NCBI GenBank assembly: GCA_021741905.1
Contig: JAIOWZ010000011.1
Span: 1 to 38,491 of the forward strand
From: Candidatus Planktophila sp.
GTDB lineage: Bacteria > Actinomycetota > Actinomycetes > Nanopelagicales > Nanopelagicaceae
Length of the DNA: 38,491 nucleotides
Reading direction: 5' to 3'
Part shown: piece after piece, positions 7,474-17,549 of the stretch
Numbering within the stretch: the first letter of the stretch is position 1
Layout: each line of letters begins with the position of its first letter
Made by a program: the position numbers and the translations under genes
Notes under the pieces: model-generated
Told to the model about the DNA's origin: nothing
The model's database searches: none
What the model saw: only the letters and a program-made list of their open reading frames with translations

Positions 7474-7953
7474 GTGCGCACATGGCGCACACTTTTTAGT
7501 GTTGCCTGGTTTGTTTGGATCCTCGACTTAGCAACAAAGATCTGGGCGGTCAGTACACTTTCGGAGAGATCAAATATCAAAGTGCTGGGATCATTTTTTC
7601 AATTAACTCTCATTCGAAATCCAGGAGCTGCTTTTTCCTTCGCAACAGGTGCCACAATATTTTTAACTCTTTTCTCAATTATTGTGTTACTTACAATTTT
7701 CTACTACTCGCCTCGAATTACCTCAAAGGGGTGGGCCGTTGTTTTGGGACTTGTGACCGGCGGAATCCTTGGTAATTTAATTGATCGTATTTTCCGCGAA
7801 CCAGGTGTTCTGCGCGGGCATGTCATTGATTGGATGCAGTTGCCAAACTGGCCAATTTTTAACATTGCAGACTCAGCTATTGTGATTGCCGCCCTATTGG
7901 CGATAGTTCTTACGGCACGAAATATTCCACCCATAACAAAGGTAGGCTCTTAG
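7474..7953 (+). CDS. lspA: Lipoprotein signal peptidase (signal peptidase II)
   Basis: Aspartyl protease in the cytoplasmic membrane that removes signal peptides from diacylglyceryl-modified prolipoproteins. The 159-residue protein has four hydrophobic segments and the family blocks RNPGAAFSF (48-56), GNLIDRIF (100-107) and FNIADSAI (129-136). The catalytic aspartates are Asp119 (VIDW) and Asp133 (NIAD). The GTG at 7474 is chosen over an earlier in-frame ATG at 7381 because the earlier one would lie within the preceding gene, and the GTG starts where homologues start. It begins 2 nt after that gene. It works downstream of Lgt, whose gene is at 23504; LivK is a likely substrate. Confidence 0.95.
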   Translation: MRTWRTLFSVAWFVWILDLATKIWAVSTLSERSNIKVLGSFFQLTLIRNPGAAFSFATGATIFLTLFSIIVLLTIFYYSPRITSKGWAVVLGLVTGGILGNLIDRIFREPGVLRGHVIDWMQLPNWPIFNIADSAIVIAALLAIVLTARNIPPITKVGS

Positions 7954-7955
7954 GT

Positions 7956-8897
7956 ATGAGCAATCGCATCTCCCGCACCTTGACTGTCCCTGAGGGTGTT
8001 GCTGGTGAGCGTATTGATAGCGCACTTACTCGGGTTCTAGGGTTGTCCCGTACAGCCGTTGTTAAGTTGCTAGAAGATGGTGACATTACAACTGCTGGTA
8101 AGGCGATGCCAAAGTCAGATCGCGTTACTGCAGGTCAAGTAATCGAAGTTTTGATGCCAGAGCCAATTAACTCTGATCCCATTCCTTTAACTCCAATCGA
8201 TGGCTTGAGCATTATTTATGACGATAGCGACATTGTTGTTATTGATAAGCCGGTTGGCTGTGCAGCACACCCAAGTCCAGGCTGGACAGGCCCAACAGTT
8301 GTTGGGGCTCTGATGGCAGCTGGTTACACAATTTCTACATCTGGTCCAGCAGAGCGTCAAGGAATAGTCCATCGCCTAGATGTCGGCACAAGTGGATTAA
8401 TGATTGTTGCCAAAAGCGATAAAGCCTTTCATGTTTTGAAAGATGCTTTTCGAAATCGCACAGTGGACAAGATTTATCATGCAATGGTGCAAGGGCACAT
8501 GGATCCCACTACAGGAACTATTGATGCACCTATTGATCGTCATCCAAAGGAAGACCACAGGTTTGCCGTAATGGCGACCGGAAAAGAATCCATTACTCAT
8601 TATGAGGTAATCGAGTTTTATCGCGGCGTATCAATGGTGAAGGTCGAATTAGAAACTGGTCGAACCCACCAAATCCGTGTTCACTTCTCCGCTTTGCACC
8701 ATCCATTGGTGGGGGATACGACCTATGGCGCCGATCCGGTATTGGGTAAGAGTTTAGGAATGTCTAGACCTTGGCTACACGCGGCCGAACTCAACTTCGC
8801 CCATCCGGTAACTGGCGCCTCACTTCACTTCGAGGCACCGTACCCAGCCGATCTCACAGGCTCACTGGCGTTGCTTTCCGACGCCGTTCTGCCATAA
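7956..8897 (+). CDS. rluD: RluD-family 23S rRNA pseudouridine synthase
   Basis: RluA/RluD-family pseudouridine synthase. Residues about 15-70 form an S4 RNA-binding domain (ERIDSALTRVLGLSRTAV), followed by the catalytic domain with the motif HRLDVGTSG and catalytic Asp142. ETGRTHQIRVH near 228-238 is the second family block. The usual target is the helix 69 region of 23S rRNA, but paralogues with other sites exist, so the exact position is inferred. Length of 313 is normal. ATG 7956 follows the lspA stop by 2 nt, with GGTAGG upstream inside lspA. lspA-rluD is a conserved pair. Confidence 0.92.
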   Translation: MSNRISRTLTVPEGVAGERIDSALTRVLGLSRTAVVKLLEDGDITTAGKAMPKSDRVTAGQVIEVLMPEPINSDPIPLTPIDGLSIIYDDSDIVVIDKPVGCAAHPSPGWTGPTVVGALMAAGYTISTSGPAERQGIVHRLDVGTSGLMIVAKSDKAFHVLKDAFRNRTVDKIYHAMVQGHMDPTTGTIDAPIDRHPKEDHRFAVMATGKESITHYEVIEFYRGVSMVKVELETGRTHQIRVHFSALHHPLVGDTTYGADPVLGKSLGMSRPWLHAAELNFAHPVTGASLHFEAPYPADLTGSLALLSDAVLP

Positions 8898-8901
8898 GCA
8901 C

Positions 8902-8907
8902 TAATCT
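8902..8907 (+). promoter_or_regulatory. Possible -10 element directly upstream of dnaE
   Basis: TAATCT lies 8 nt before the dnaE ATG in an 18-nt gap with no Shine-Dalgarno. It fits TANNNT and would give a transcript with almost no leader. The -35 region shows no good match. Confidence 0.3.
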
Positions 8908-8915
8908 CGCCAATC

Positions 8916-11900
8916 ATGTCCACTGAAAATTTCGTACATCTGCACGTCCATACTGAGTATTCAATGCTCGATGGCGCGGCTCGAGTTGGCGAATTAATGA
9001 CTGAAGTTGCCGCTCAAGGTATGCCGGCAATTGCAATGACAGATCATGGCAATGTTTTTGGTGCATTTGAATTTTATAAGGCTGCGAAAAGTGTTGGCGT
9101 AAAGCCCATTATCGGAATCGAAGCCTATGTTGCACCTGAATCACGATTTGATAAAAAGCGTGTTCAGTGGGCAGCTGGCGGGGAAGATGATGTTTCAGGT
9201 GGTGGCGCATATACACACATGACAATCTTGGCTGAAAATAATGAAGGCCTTGGAAATCTATTTAGATTGTCCTCACTTGCATCCCTAGAAGGTTTTTACT
9301 ACAAGCCACGTATGGATAGAGAATTATTGGCAAAGTATTCAAAGGGATTAATTGCTACGACAGGTTGCCCAGGTGGAGAGATTCAAACTCGACTACGCAT
9401 GGGCTCATATAAGGAAGCAATTAAGGCCGCAAGTGATTATCGAGATATTTTCGGTCCAGAAAACTTCTATTTAGAGATTATGGATCATGGGATTGATATT
9501 GAAACTCGTGTTAAGCAAGATTTATTGAAACTTGGAAAAGAGTTGGGATTACCTCTACTTGCCACAAATGACCTTCACTACACAAAACAAGCAGATGCAG
9601 CAGCCCACGAAGCACTCCTTTGCGTGCAGTCAGGGTCAACTCTGGCCGATCCCAAGCGATTTAAATTTGATAATGACACTTTTTATGTCAAGACTGCAAT
9701 TGAAATGCGAGAACTATTCAAAGAGCTTCCTGAAAGTTGCAACAACACACTGCTGATCGCCGAGCGATGCAATGTCACATTGCGCGAAGGTGAAAACTTG
9801 CTGCCCCAGTTTGAAGTTCCAGCTGGTGAAAGTGAAGATTCATGGCTCAAGAAGGAGGCAGAACGAGGTCTCAAAGAACGTATGGGGGAGCGCTTAACCC
9901 CTGCACATGAAACACGTTTGCAGTACGAGCTTGGCGTTATGGAAAAAATGGGCTTTCCTGGGTACTTCCTAGTAGTTGCTGACTTAGTTAGCCATGCAAA
10001 AAAGGTTGGTATTCGCGTAGGCCCAGGTCGAGGCTCTGCGGCAGGTTCTCTTGTTGCTTACTCACTAGGTATCACTGGCCTCGATCCATTAGAGCATGGC
10101 CTTTTGTTTGAGCGATTCCTTAATCCAGAACGTATCTCCATGCCCGACATCGATCTGGACTTTGATGAACGCCGTCGCAGCGAAATGATTCGTTATGCGA
10201 CTGACAAATATGGTGAAGACCGCGTTGCCCAGATCATTACCTTTGGCACAATTAAATCTAAGCAAGCGATTAAAGACTCAACACGAGTACTTGGCTATCC
10301 CTATGTTGTTGGTGAGAAGTTAACTAAAGCTCTGCCACCAAGTGTTATGGGCAAAGACATAACTCTCAGCGGAGTATTTGATACAAAAGATGATCGATAC
10401 GGAGAAGCTGGTGAGTTCCGCGCTCTTTATGACTCAGATCCGGATTCAAAGCGGGTTGTAGACACCGCTCGGGGACTGGAAGGTTTGAAGCGTCAATGGG
10501 GCGTCCATGCTGCAGGAGTTATCTTGTCTCGCGAACCATTACTAGATGTCATCCCAATTCATCGTCGAGACGCAGATGGTGCGATTATTACTCAGTTTGA
10601 TATGGGTGCATGTGAGGCAATTGGATTACTCAAGATGGATTTCTTGGGTCTTCGAAATCTTTCAGTTTTAGATGATTGCTTACTTAACATTAAAGCCAAT
10701 CAGGGAATCGATGTAGTTCTAGAAACTCTTACCCTGGATGATCCAAAGACTTACGAGTTACTAAGTCGCGGCGACACCTTGGGTGTCTTCCAGCTCGACG
10801 GTGGCCCAATGCGTGCCTTGCTAAAGAGCATGTCACCAGATTCATTCGAAGATATTTCAGCTGTTATTGCTTTGTATCGCCCAGGACCAATGGGTGAAAA
10901 CGCACACAACAACTACGCCGATCGTAAGAATAAACGAAAGCCGGTTGAGCCTATTCACCCAGAATTATCTGAACCACTTCAGGAAATCCTTGGCGATACC
11001 TACGGCCTGATTGTCTATCAAGAGCAGGTTATGGCGATTGCACAAAAGGTTGCAGGCTTCTCACTGGGTCGTGCTGATCTTTTGCGTAAGGCTATGGGTA
11101 AAAAGAATAAAGAGATTTTGGATAAAGAGTACGTTCCATTTGAAGAAGGTATGAAGGCCAATGGATTTTCAACGGCGGCAATTAAGCGTTTATGGGATGT
11201 TTTGATTCCATTTTCTGATTACGCATTTAACCGAGCACACTCTGCAGGATATGGAGTTGTTTCATATTGGACGGCTTATCTGAAAGCTAATTATCCCACT
11301 GAATATATGGCAGCTTTGTTGACATCTGTGCGAGATGACAAAGATAAATCTGCGCTCTACTTATCTGAATGCCGCCGGATGGGAATAAAGGTATTGCCTC
11401 CTGACGTAAACGAATCTGATGCTGAATACACACCTCGTGGGGCAGATATTCGCTTTGGGTTAGCTGCAATTCGAAATGTTGGAGAGGGTGTTGTGGCCTC
11501 AATTAAGAACTCCCGTGCAAGCAAGGGGCGTTACACATCCTTTGGCGATTTTCTTGCAAAGGTTGATGCGCAAGTCTGTAATAAGAAGACCATCGAATCA
11601 CTTATCAAGGCAGGTGCTTTTGGTTCTCTTGGCTCATCCCGCAAGGGTTTAATTGCGGTGCATCTTGAGGCAATTGATTCCGTCATCGAATCAAAACGAG
11701 CCGAAGCTATTGGTCAGTTTGATTTATTCGGTGTGGAAGCCGTCACTGCAGTTTCAGGATTAGATATCGAAGTTCCGACGGGTGAGTGGGATAAATCAAT
11801 GCTGCTTACCTATGAGCGCGAGATGTTAGGTCTCTACGTTTCAGATCATCCTTTGCTTGGCGTTGAACATGTATTGCGTGCAAACACAGATATGTCTATC

Positions 11901-12413
11901 AGCGAAATTGTTGATGATGGGGCACAGCACGAATCTATTGTCACCATTGGTGGATTGATCACTAGCGTGTCACGTAAAGTTTCTCGACAAGGAGCTTCAT
12001 GGGCTGTTGTCACAGTTGAAGATCTGGAAGGTGCGCTGGAAGTATTGTTTTTTGCTAAAACCTATACCCAGTATTCGATGTCATTGACTGAGGACCGTAT
12101 CGTCACAATCCGAGGGCGAGTAGATCGACGAGAAGAGAAGTTGCGATTTACGGCCCTTGAAATGTCGATGCCAGATATCAATATGGCTCCATCCGGGCCT
12201 TTAGTAATCTCTTTGCCTATTCAACAATGCACACCGCCTGTTGTGGAGCGGATCAAGGAAATCTTGCGTTCACATCCAGGTAAGCGAGAAGTGCATTTGC
12301 AATTAAATGACAATGGAAACAGCACCGTCATGAAGGTTGATGCCTTGATCACCTCATCTCCAAGTTTGAGCGCAGATCTGAAATCAATTTTGGGACCCAA
12401 CTGCCTGGTTTAA
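8916..12413 (+). CDS. dnaE: DNA polymerase III alpha subunit (DnaE1)
   Basis: Replicative polymerase of 1165 residues, full length. The N-terminal PHP domain keeps what appear to be all nine metal ligands of the proofreading exonuclease known in mycobacterial DnaE1: His10, His12 and Asp19 in HLHVHTEYSMLD, then the His of DHGN, the Glu of GIEAY, the His of YTHMT, the Cys of TTGCPGG, and the Asp and His of TNDLHYT. The polymerase core has the catalytic pair in MPDIDLDF and the third aspartate in KMDFLGLRNL. The C-terminal part contains helix-hairpin-helix and OB-fold regions (IGGLITSVSRK). Translation seems leaderless or SD-independent, since no ribosome site precedes ATG 8916. Confidence 0.97.
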   Translation: MSTENFVHLHVHTEYSMLDGAARVGELMTEVAAQGMPAIAMTDHGNVFGAFEFYKAAKSVGVKPIIGIEAYVAPESRFDKKRVQWAAGGEDDVSGGGAYTHMTILAENNEGLGNLFRLSSLASLEGFYYKPRMDRELLAKYSKGLIATTGCPGGEIQTRLRMGSYKEAIKAASDYRDIFGPENFYLEIMDHGIDIETRVKQDLLKLGKELGLPLLATNDLHYTKQADAAAHEALLCVQSGSTLADPKRFKFDNDTFYVKTAIEMRELFKELPESCNNTLLIAERCNVTLREGENLLPQFEVPAGESEDSWLKKEAERGLKERMGERLTPAHETRLQYELGVMEKMGFPGYFLVVADLVSHAKKVGIRVGPGRGSAAGSLVAYSLGITGLDPLEHGLLFERFLNPERISMPDIDLDFDERRRSEMIRYATDKYGEDRVAQIITFGTIKSKQAIKDSTRVLGYPYVVGEKLTKALPPSVMGKDITLSGVFDTKDDRYGEAGEFRALYDSDPDSKRVVDTARGLEGLKRQWGVHAAGVILSREPLLDVIPIHRRDADGAIITQFDMGACEAIGLLKMDFLGLRNLSVLDDCLLNIKANQGIDVVLETLTLDDPKTYELLSRGDTLGVFQLDGGPMRALLKSMSPDSFEDISAVIALYRPGPMGENAHNNYADRKNKRKPVEPIHPELSEPLQEILGDTYGLIVYQEQVMAIAQKVAGFSLGRADLLRKAMGKKNKEILDKEYVPFEEGMKANGFSTAAIKRLWDVLIPFSDYAFNRAHSAGYGVVSYWTAYLKANYPTEYMAALLTSVRDDKDKSALYLSECRRMGIKVLPPDVNESDAEYTPRGADIRFGLAAIRNVGEGVVASIKNSRASKGRYTSFGDFLAKVDAQVCNKKTIESLIKAGAFGSLGSSRKGLIAVHLEAIDSVIESKRAEAIGQFDLFGVEAVTAVSGLDIEVPTGEWDKSMLLTYEREMLGLYVSDHPLLGVEHVLRANTDMSISEIVDDGAQHESIVTIGGLITSVSRKVSRQGASWAVVTVEDLEGALEVLFFAKTYTQYSMSLTEDRIVTIRGRVDRREEKLRFTALEMSMPDINMAPSGPLVISLPIQQCTPPVVERIKEILRSHPGKREVHLQLNDNGNSTVMKVDALITSSPSLSADLKSILGPNCLV

Positions 12414-12418
12414 ATTCA

Positions 12419-12455
12419 GCGACAAGGTTTTAGCCTTAGCCGTTACAATTACCCA
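12419..12455 (+). promoter_or_regulatory. hisD promoter, predicted leaderless start
   Basis: TACAAT at 12444-12449 is a strong -10 match and is followed by exactly six bases and then the hisD ATG (12456), so the first transcribed base should be the A of the start codon. A partial -35, GCGACA (12419-12424), lies 19 bases upstream. There is no Shine-Dalgarno. This is the best promoter in the window and probably drives the his-trp supraoperon. Confidence 0.6.
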
Positions 12456-13766
12456 ATGATTCGTACCGTTGACCTGCGCGGGCGAACCCTGTCTAAAGCC
12501 CAATACAACTTGGAACTGCCTCGGGCCACGCTCAATGTCGCAGAGGCTATGGTGTTGATCCAACCCATTCTAGATCGTGTGAAAAATGGAACAGAGGCAG
12601 ATCTAATTGCCTTAGCCCAAGAGTTTGATGATGTAACACCAGCAAGTATTCGAGTTCCCCAGGAAGCACTTGATGAGGCCTTATCTCAATTAGATCCAGC
12701 AATTAGGGCCGCTCTGGAGCTCTCAATTTCAGGAGTGAAGAAAGTGCATAGCGATCAAGTTCGATCAGATACAACTACCACTGTCGTAGATGGCGGAACT
12801 GTTACTGAGAAGTGGATTCCAGTAGATCGCGTTGGGCTATACGTTCCTGGTGGACGCGCCGTATACCCCAGCAGCGTGATGATGAATGTTATTCCTGCAC
12901 AAATTGCAAAGGTTCGATCAATTGCAGTGGCATCCCCTCCACAAAAAGAGTTCGGCGGATTGCCTCACCCAACAATTCTTGCAACCTGCGCTTTACTTGG
13001 GGTTACAGAAGTTTATGCAGTTGGGGGAGCACAGGCGATAGCACTTTTCGCTTATGGCATGGAAGGTGTCTGCGAAAAGGCTGATCTCGTAACAGGGCCA
13101 GGAAATATTTATGTTGCTGCGGCAAAGCGCTCACTACGCGGAATCATCGGTATTGATTCAGAGGCAGGCCCAACTGAAATTGCAATTCTGGCTGATTCAT
13201 CTGCGCTTCCAGCAGATGTTGCCGCAGATTTAATCAGCCAAGCAGAACACGATGTGATTGCAGCAGCCGTTCTTGTTACCGATTCTCCGGAATTGGCTGC
13301 AGCAGTTGAGGCCGAACTAAAGGTTCGTGTGAACGCGACAAAGCACAGCGATCGAATCAAGAGCGCGCTCTCTGGTGTTCAATCGGCAATTGCCTTAGTA
13401 GATTCAATAGAACAAGGGCTAGATGTAGTTAACTCTTATGCTGCTGAGCATCTTGAAATTCAAACTCGCAATGCACGAGGCGATGCGGCAAAGGTTCGTA
13501 ATGCTGGAGCTGTGTTTATTGGTCGATTCTCACCGGTTTCACTTGGTGATTATTCGGCTGGCTCAAACCATGTGTTACCAACTGGTGGATGTGCCTGTCA
13601 TTCAAGTGGATTGTCAGTCCAAACTTTCTTACGCGGACTGCATTTCATTGAGTATGGTCAAAAAGCGTTTACGGAGATCGTAGATACCGTTGTAACTCTT
13701 GCCAATGCTGAAGATCTGCCAGCACACGGTGAAGCAATGACTGCCCGTTTGGAGAACCTCGAATGA
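12456..13766 (+). CDS. hisD: Histidinol dehydrogenase
   Basis: Catalyses the last two steps of histidine synthesis, L-histidinol to L-histidine, using NAD and zinc. The 436-residue product shows the family signature ([14 protein letters not shown], then [16 protein letters not shown]) and the C-terminal [19 protein letters not shown] region typical of actinobacterial HisD. The start ATG at 12456 gives MIRTVDLRG; the predicted promoter places the transcription start on this codon. First gene of the his-trp supraoperon, overlapping hisC by 4 nt (ATGA). Confidence 0.97.
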   Translation: MIRTVDLRGRTLSKAQYNLELPRATLNVAEAMVLIQPILDRVKNGTEADLIALAQEFDDVTPASIRVPQEALDEALSQLDPAIRAALELSISGVKKVHSDQVRSDTTTTVVDGGTVTEKWIPVDRVGLYVPGGRAVYPSSVMMNVIPAQIAKVRSIAVASPPQKEFGGLPHPTILATCALLGVTEVYAVGGAQAIALFAYGMEGVCEKADLVTGPGNIYVAAAKRSLRGIIGIDSEAGPTEIAILADSSALPADVAADLISQAEHDVIAAAVLVTDSPELAAAVEAELKVRVNATKHSDRIKSALSGVQSAIALVDSIEQGLDVVNSYAAEHLEIQTRNARGDAAKVRNAGAVFIGRFSPVSLGDYSAGSNHVLPTGGCACHSSGLSVQTFLRGLHFIEYGQKAFTEIVDTVVTLANAEDLPAHGEAMTARLENLE

Positions 13767-14848
13767 GTTGGCCCAACTGGTTGCCTCTGCGGGAAAACCT
13801 GCGTCCGCTCTCACCATATGGTGCACCGCAAGTTCCGGCCCAAGCATCACTTAATACGAACGAGAATCCTTACTCGCCATCACCTGCCTTGCAAAAGGCA
13901 ATTACCGATGCGGTTGCAACGGTTTCATCTGATTTAAATCGATATCCAGATCGTGATGCAACGGTATTGCGCACCAAACTTGCTGAATACATCAATGAAC
14001 TAAGCGGCACCAAAATCTCTACTGACAATGTCTGGGCAGCAAATGGTAGTAATGAAATCATTCAATCAATTTTCTTGGCATTTGCTCAAGGACCAGTTCT
14101 TGGCTTCACGCCTTCTTATTCAATGCACCCTCTCATAGCCAAGGTGACAGGTGCTCAGTGGATTGATGGTAAACGCAACGCTGACTTTTCCTTAGATACA
14201 TCAGCTGCCATAGTTGAAATTGAAAAGCACAAGCCAGTTCTCACCTTTATTACAACTCCTAATAATCCAACGGGTGGGGCAGTAACAATTGATGAGATTG
14301 CGTTGCTGGCAGATGCGTGCAAGGTAGTTGGTGGCTTACTTGTAGTTGATGAGGCGTATGCAGAATTTTCACAAGAAAAGTCAGCAGTTACATTAATTGC
14401 TGATAATCCACATGTAATCGTTATTCGGACAATGAGTAAAGCATTTGCTTTTGCTGGTGCTCGAGTTGGCTACTTAGTAAGTGATGCAGCAGTCAAAGAT
14501 GCGATGATGATCGTGCGCCTGCCATATCACTTGAGTGCATTGACACAAGCTGCCGCACAAGTTGCTATCGATCACCGAGCAGAGTTGCTAGGCGGAGTCG
14601 CAAGGATTATTGCTGCCAGGGAATCTGTAGTTCAAGCACTGCACGATATGGGCCTGACCACTGTTACCAGCAGTGCTAACTTCGTTTTGTTCACGGGATT
14701 CAAGGAAGAAGCGCCACAATTATGGGCGGAGTTGCTAGAAAAGGGTGTTCTGATTAGAGATGTGGGATTATCAGGGTACTTAAGAGTCACAATTGGCAAT
14801 GAAGCCGAGAACACTTTGTTTATATCAGCCCTCAAAGAGCTCATTTAA
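13763..14848 (+). CDS. hisC: Histidinol-phosphate aminotransferase
   Basis: PLP-dependent class I/II aminotransferase converting imidazole-acetol phosphate and glutamate to histidinol phosphate. At 361 residues it is the standard length. Family features visible: [12 protein letters not shown] near the N-terminus, the substrate loop [18 protein letters not shown], and the PLP lysine in [15 protein letters not shown]. The start is the ATG overlapping the hisD stop. Because it sits inside the his cluster, histidine synthesis is a much better assignment than another aminotransferase, although in Actinobacteria some HisC paralogues act on aromatic amino acids. Confidence 0.94.
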   Translation: MSWPNWLPLRENLRPLSPYGAPQVPAQASLNTNENPYSPSPALQKAITDAVATVSSDLNRYPDRDATVLRTKLAEYINELSGTKISTDNVWAANGSNEIIQSIFLAFAQGPVLGFTPSYSMHPLIAKVTGAQWIDGKRNADFSLDTSAAIVEIEKHKPVLTFITTPNNPTGGAVTIDEIALLADACKVVGGLLVVDEAYAEFSQEKSAVTLIADNPHVIVIRTMSKAFAFAGARVGYLVSDAAVKDAMMIVRLPYHLSALTQAAAQVAIDHRAELLGGVARIIAARESVVQALHDMGLTTVTSSANFVLFTGFKEEAPQLWAELLEKGVLIRDVGLSGYLRVTIGNEAENTLFISALKELI

Positions 14849-14859
14849 AGGAGAAAACC

Positions 14860-15444
14860 ATGAGAACAGCGCGCGTTGAAAGAAAGACCAAAGAGTCACA
14901 CGTACTTGTTGAACTCAATCTCGATGGTCAAGGCATCATCGATGTTGCTACGGGTGTGCCCTTCTTTGACCACATGATGTCTCAACTGGGTAAGCACTCT
15001 GGTTTTAACCTCACCGTGAAAACAACTGGTGATGTTGATGTTGATTCACACCACACTGTTGAGGACACATCACTTGCATTTGGTCAGGCACTTCGTGAGG
15101 CACTGGGCGATAAGGCCGGCATCCGTCGCTTTGGTGATTCCATGGTTCCCTTGGATGAGGTGTTAGTTCAAGCAGCCGTTGATCTTTCCGGTCGTCCATA
15201 CTTAGTGCACCGTCAACCAGAAATTGTTGAACTGATCGGAACATTTGATACAACACTTGGCAAGCACATCTGGGAATCAATTGTTGCCGAAGCGCACATC
15301 GCATTGCACATTCGTGTTCTAGAGGGACGCAATGCTCACCACGTTTTTGAAGCGCAGTTCAAGGCTGTTGCCCGCGCACTACGCGATGCGGTTTCATTAG
15401 ATGGCAGAGTCGCCGGGATTCCATCGACTAAAGGTTCTCTTTGA
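14860..15444 (+). CDS. hisB: Imidazoleglycerol-phosphate dehydratase
   Basis: Dehydrates IGP to imidazole-acetol phosphate with manganese. The 194-residue protein is the monofunctional form without the HisN phosphatase domain found in Escherichia coli HisB. The two duplicated metal-binding blocks are visible: FDHMMSQLGKHSGF with SHHTVEDTSLAFG, and LGKHIWESIVAEAHIALH with NAHHVFEAQFKAVARAL. The ATG is preceded by AAAGGAG at 6 nt, one of the few strong ribosome sites in the operon. Histidinol phosphatase must be encoded elsewhere. Confidence 0.96.
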   Translation: MRTARVERKTKESHVLVELNLDGQGIIDVATGVPFFDHMMSQLGKHSGFNLTVKTTGDVDVDSHHTVEDTSLAFGQALREALGDKAGIRRFGDSMVPLDEVLVQAAVDLSGRPYLVHRQPEIVELIGTFDTTLGKHIWESIVAEAHIALHIRVLEGRNAHHVFEAQFKAVARALRDAVSLDGRVAGIPSTKGSL

Positions 15445-16043
15445 TAGCAATTCTTGATTACGGATCTGGAAATCTACGATCTGCAGAACGTGCATTTGCA
15501 ACTGCCGGTAAAGATGTTGTTGTTACATCAGACCGAACTGTTGCACTTGAGGCTGAAGGATTAGTAGTTCCAGGTGTTGGTGCATTCGCTGCGTGTATGA
15601 ATGGATTAAGTGCCGTTGATGGTGCTTCGATTGTGCGTGAGCGTTTAGCAAAAGAACGTCCAACGCTAGGTATCTGTATTGGTATGCAAATCATGTTTAG
15701 TCAGGGCACCGAGCACTCTGCTGGCACACCACATGCAGGAATCGGAATTTGGGATGGAACTGTTTCCCAATTAGATGCACCCATCTTGCCGCACATGGGT
15801 TGGAACACAGTTGAAGCAGCTTCCACATCAACATTATTTAGCGGTGTTGAAGGAGAATCCTTTTACTTTGTTCACTCCTATGCAGCCAAAAAAGCTGTTG
15901 GAACAACACAGGCATGGAGCATGCACGGTGAAAGGTTCCTCGCTGCGGTAGAAGATGGATACATCAGTGCAACTCAATTTCATCCAGAAAAATCTGGCAC
16001 GGCTGGATTAGCCCTGATTAAGAATTGGGTGGAATCGCTATGA
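15441..16043 (+). CDS. hisH: Imidazole glycerol phosphate synthase, glutaminase subunit
   Basis: Class I glutamine amidotransferase that feeds ammonia to HisF. Catalytic residues: Cys79 in LGICIGMQ, and His181 and Glu183 in QFHPEKSG. N-terminus [18 protein letters not shown] is typical. It begins with TTG at 15441, overlapping the hisB TGA as TTGA, so initiation likely depends on coupling. 200 residues is standard. The partner hisF lies two genes downstream. Confidence 0.95.
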   Translation: MIAILDYGSGNLRSAERAFATAGKDVVVTSDRTVALEAEGLVVPGVGAFAACMNGLSAVDGASIVRERLAKERPTLGICIGMQIMFSQGTEHSAGTPHAGIGIWDGTVSQLDAPILPHMGWNTVEAASTSTLFSGVEGESFYFVHSYAAKKAVGTTQAWSMHGERFLAAVEDGYISATQFHPEKSGTAGLALIKNWVESL

Positions 16044-16765
16044 GTTACTTGGAGTTGTTGCCTGCAGTCGATGTTAAAGATGGGCGCGCAGTCAGATTAG
16101 TTCAGGGTGAACTCGATAAAGAAAGTATTTATGGAGCGCCGCTAGATGTGGCACTTGAGTTTCAAGCAGCAGGTGCTGAATGGCTACACCTTGTTGATTT
16201 AGATGCTGCCTTTGGTCGCGGTGAAAACTCAGCTCTTCTGGCCGAGGTAGTTGGAAAGTTAGATATCAAAGTGGAGCTCTCTGGTGGTATTCGTGATGAT
16301 GAATCACTCAAGCGAGCATTAGCTACTGGTTGTCGGCGGGTTAATTTAGGAACAGCTGCGCTAGAAGATCCAGAATGGACTGCGCGAGTAATTGCAGAGT
16401 ACGGAGATCGAATTGCAGTTGGCTTAGATGTTCGTGGTCACACACTTGCAGCACGCGGTTGGACTAAAGAGGGTGGGGATCTATTTGACACACTAGAGCG
16501 CCTAGATCGTGATGGGTGCGCGCGCTATGTTGTTACAGATGTTGCAAAAGATGGCACGTTGGCTGGGCCAAATATTGAACTCCTCAAGTCTGTTTGTGCT
16601 GCAACGACTAAGCCGGTAATTGCAAGTGGTGGAATTTCTTCCCTTGATGACATCGCAGCCCTTGCCGAGCTTCGCAGCGCAGGCGTGGAAGGCGCAATTG
16701 TTGGTAAGGCGTTATACGCCGGCAAGTTCACATTGCAAGAAGCGCTAAAGGTCAGTGGAAAATGA
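16040..16765 (+). CDS. priA: Phosphoribosyl isomerase A (HisA/TrpF dual function, PriA)
   Basis: TIM-barrel isomerase acting on ProFAR in histidine synthesis and, in Actinobacteria, also on phosphoribosyl anthranilate in tryptophan synthesis. The catalytic aspartates are Asp11 (PAVD) and Asp171 (AKDGT). Residues that mark PriA rather than plain HisA are in place: Arg19 in AVRLVQG, Asp130 in VGLD, and Arg139-Gly-Trp141, matching Mycobacterium PriA with a small offset. No separate trpF is seen in the adjacent trp cluster, which agrees with dual function. The ATG at 16040 (ATGA with the hisH stop) is chosen over an in-frame TTG at 16025 because it gives the family N-terminus. Confidence 0.93.
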   Translation: MSYLELLPAVDVKDGRAVRLVQGELDKESIYGAPLDVALEFQAAGAEWLHLVDLDAAFGRGENSALLAEVVGKLDIKVELSGGIRDDESLKRALATGCRRVNLGTAALEDPEWTARVIAEYGDRIAVGLDVRGHTLAARGWTKEGGDLFDTLERLDRDGCARYVVTDVAKDGTLAGPNIELLKSVCAATTKPVIASGGISSLDDIAALAELRSAGVEGAIVGKALYAGKFTLQEALKVSGK

Positions 16766-17535
16766 CATTGTCCGTTCGCATCATTCCCTGTCTAGATGTC
16801 ACCGATGGTCGTGTGGTTAAAGGTGTTAACTTCACAGATTTAGTTGATGCGGGCGATCCAGTTGAAATGGCATCGCTGTATAACCTTGAAGGTGCTGACG
16901 AACTAACTTTTCTAGATATTTCAGCAAGTGTTGTGGGACGCGAAACAACTTTAGATGTTGTTCGTCGAACAGCAGAGCAAGTTTTTATTCCATTAACAGT
17001 TGGTGGCGGAATCAGAAGTGTTGAGGATGTAGATCGCCTACTACGGGCAGGTGCTGACAAGGTCTCGATTAATACATCAGCAATAGCGCGTCCTGAACTC
17101 ATTGCTGAAATCGCAGATCGTTTTGGCTCACAAGTTCTTGTCCTTTCAGTTGATGCACGCCGGGCTAATACTGATTCTGGTTTTGAAGTGACAACACATG
17201 GCGGGCGAGAAAGTGCGGGGCTAGATGCGTTGGCATGGGTTGAGAAAGCTTGTGCATTAGGTGTTGGTGAAATTCTTCTTAATTCAATGGACGCAGACGG
17301 TACTCGTGCTGGCTATGACATCGGAATGATCACTGCAGTTCGCGCAGTTTCAAAGGTTCCCTTGATTGCAAGTGGGGGAGCCGGAAGCCTTGAAGATTTC
17401 TCTGCTGCACTCGATGCAGGGGCAGACGCCCTACTTGCTGCCAGTGTCTTTCACTTCGGTATTCACCGCATAGGCGATGTGAAGTCATACCTGGGCAAGC
17501 ACAATTATCCAGTGCGCACGCTGGCTCCGCGTTAA
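16762..17535 (+). CDS. hisF: Imidazole glycerol phosphate synthase, cyclase subunit
   Basis: TIM-barrel partner of HisH; converts PRFAR and ammonia to IGP and AICAR. The N-terminus [21 protein letters not shown] carries the first catalytic Asp (Asp12); the second lies in the NSMDADGT segment. The phosphate-binding loops VGGGIRS and ASGGAGS are intact. 257 residues is normal. It overlaps priA by 4 nt (ATGA), fitting tight coupling of the his genes. Confidence 0.97.
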   Translation: MTLSVRIIPCLDVTDGRVVKGVNFTDLVDAGDPVEMASLYNLEGADELTFLDISASVVGRETTLDVVRRTAEQVFIPLTVGGGIRSVEDVDRLLRAGADKVSINTSAIARPELIAEIADRFGSQVLVLSVDARRANTDSGFEVTTHGGRESAGLDALAWVEKACALGVGEILLNSMDADGTRAGYDIGMITAVRAVSKVPLIASGGAGSLEDFSAALDAGADALLAASVFHFGIHRIGDVKSYLGKHNYPVRTLAPR

Positions 17536-17549
17536 GGCAGAATAAGCAC

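Noticed and set aside
16025-16039. PriA start at TTG 16025
   Set aside because: The ATG at 16040 forms the usual ATGA overlap with hisH and gives the numbering expected for PriA (Asp11, Arg19).
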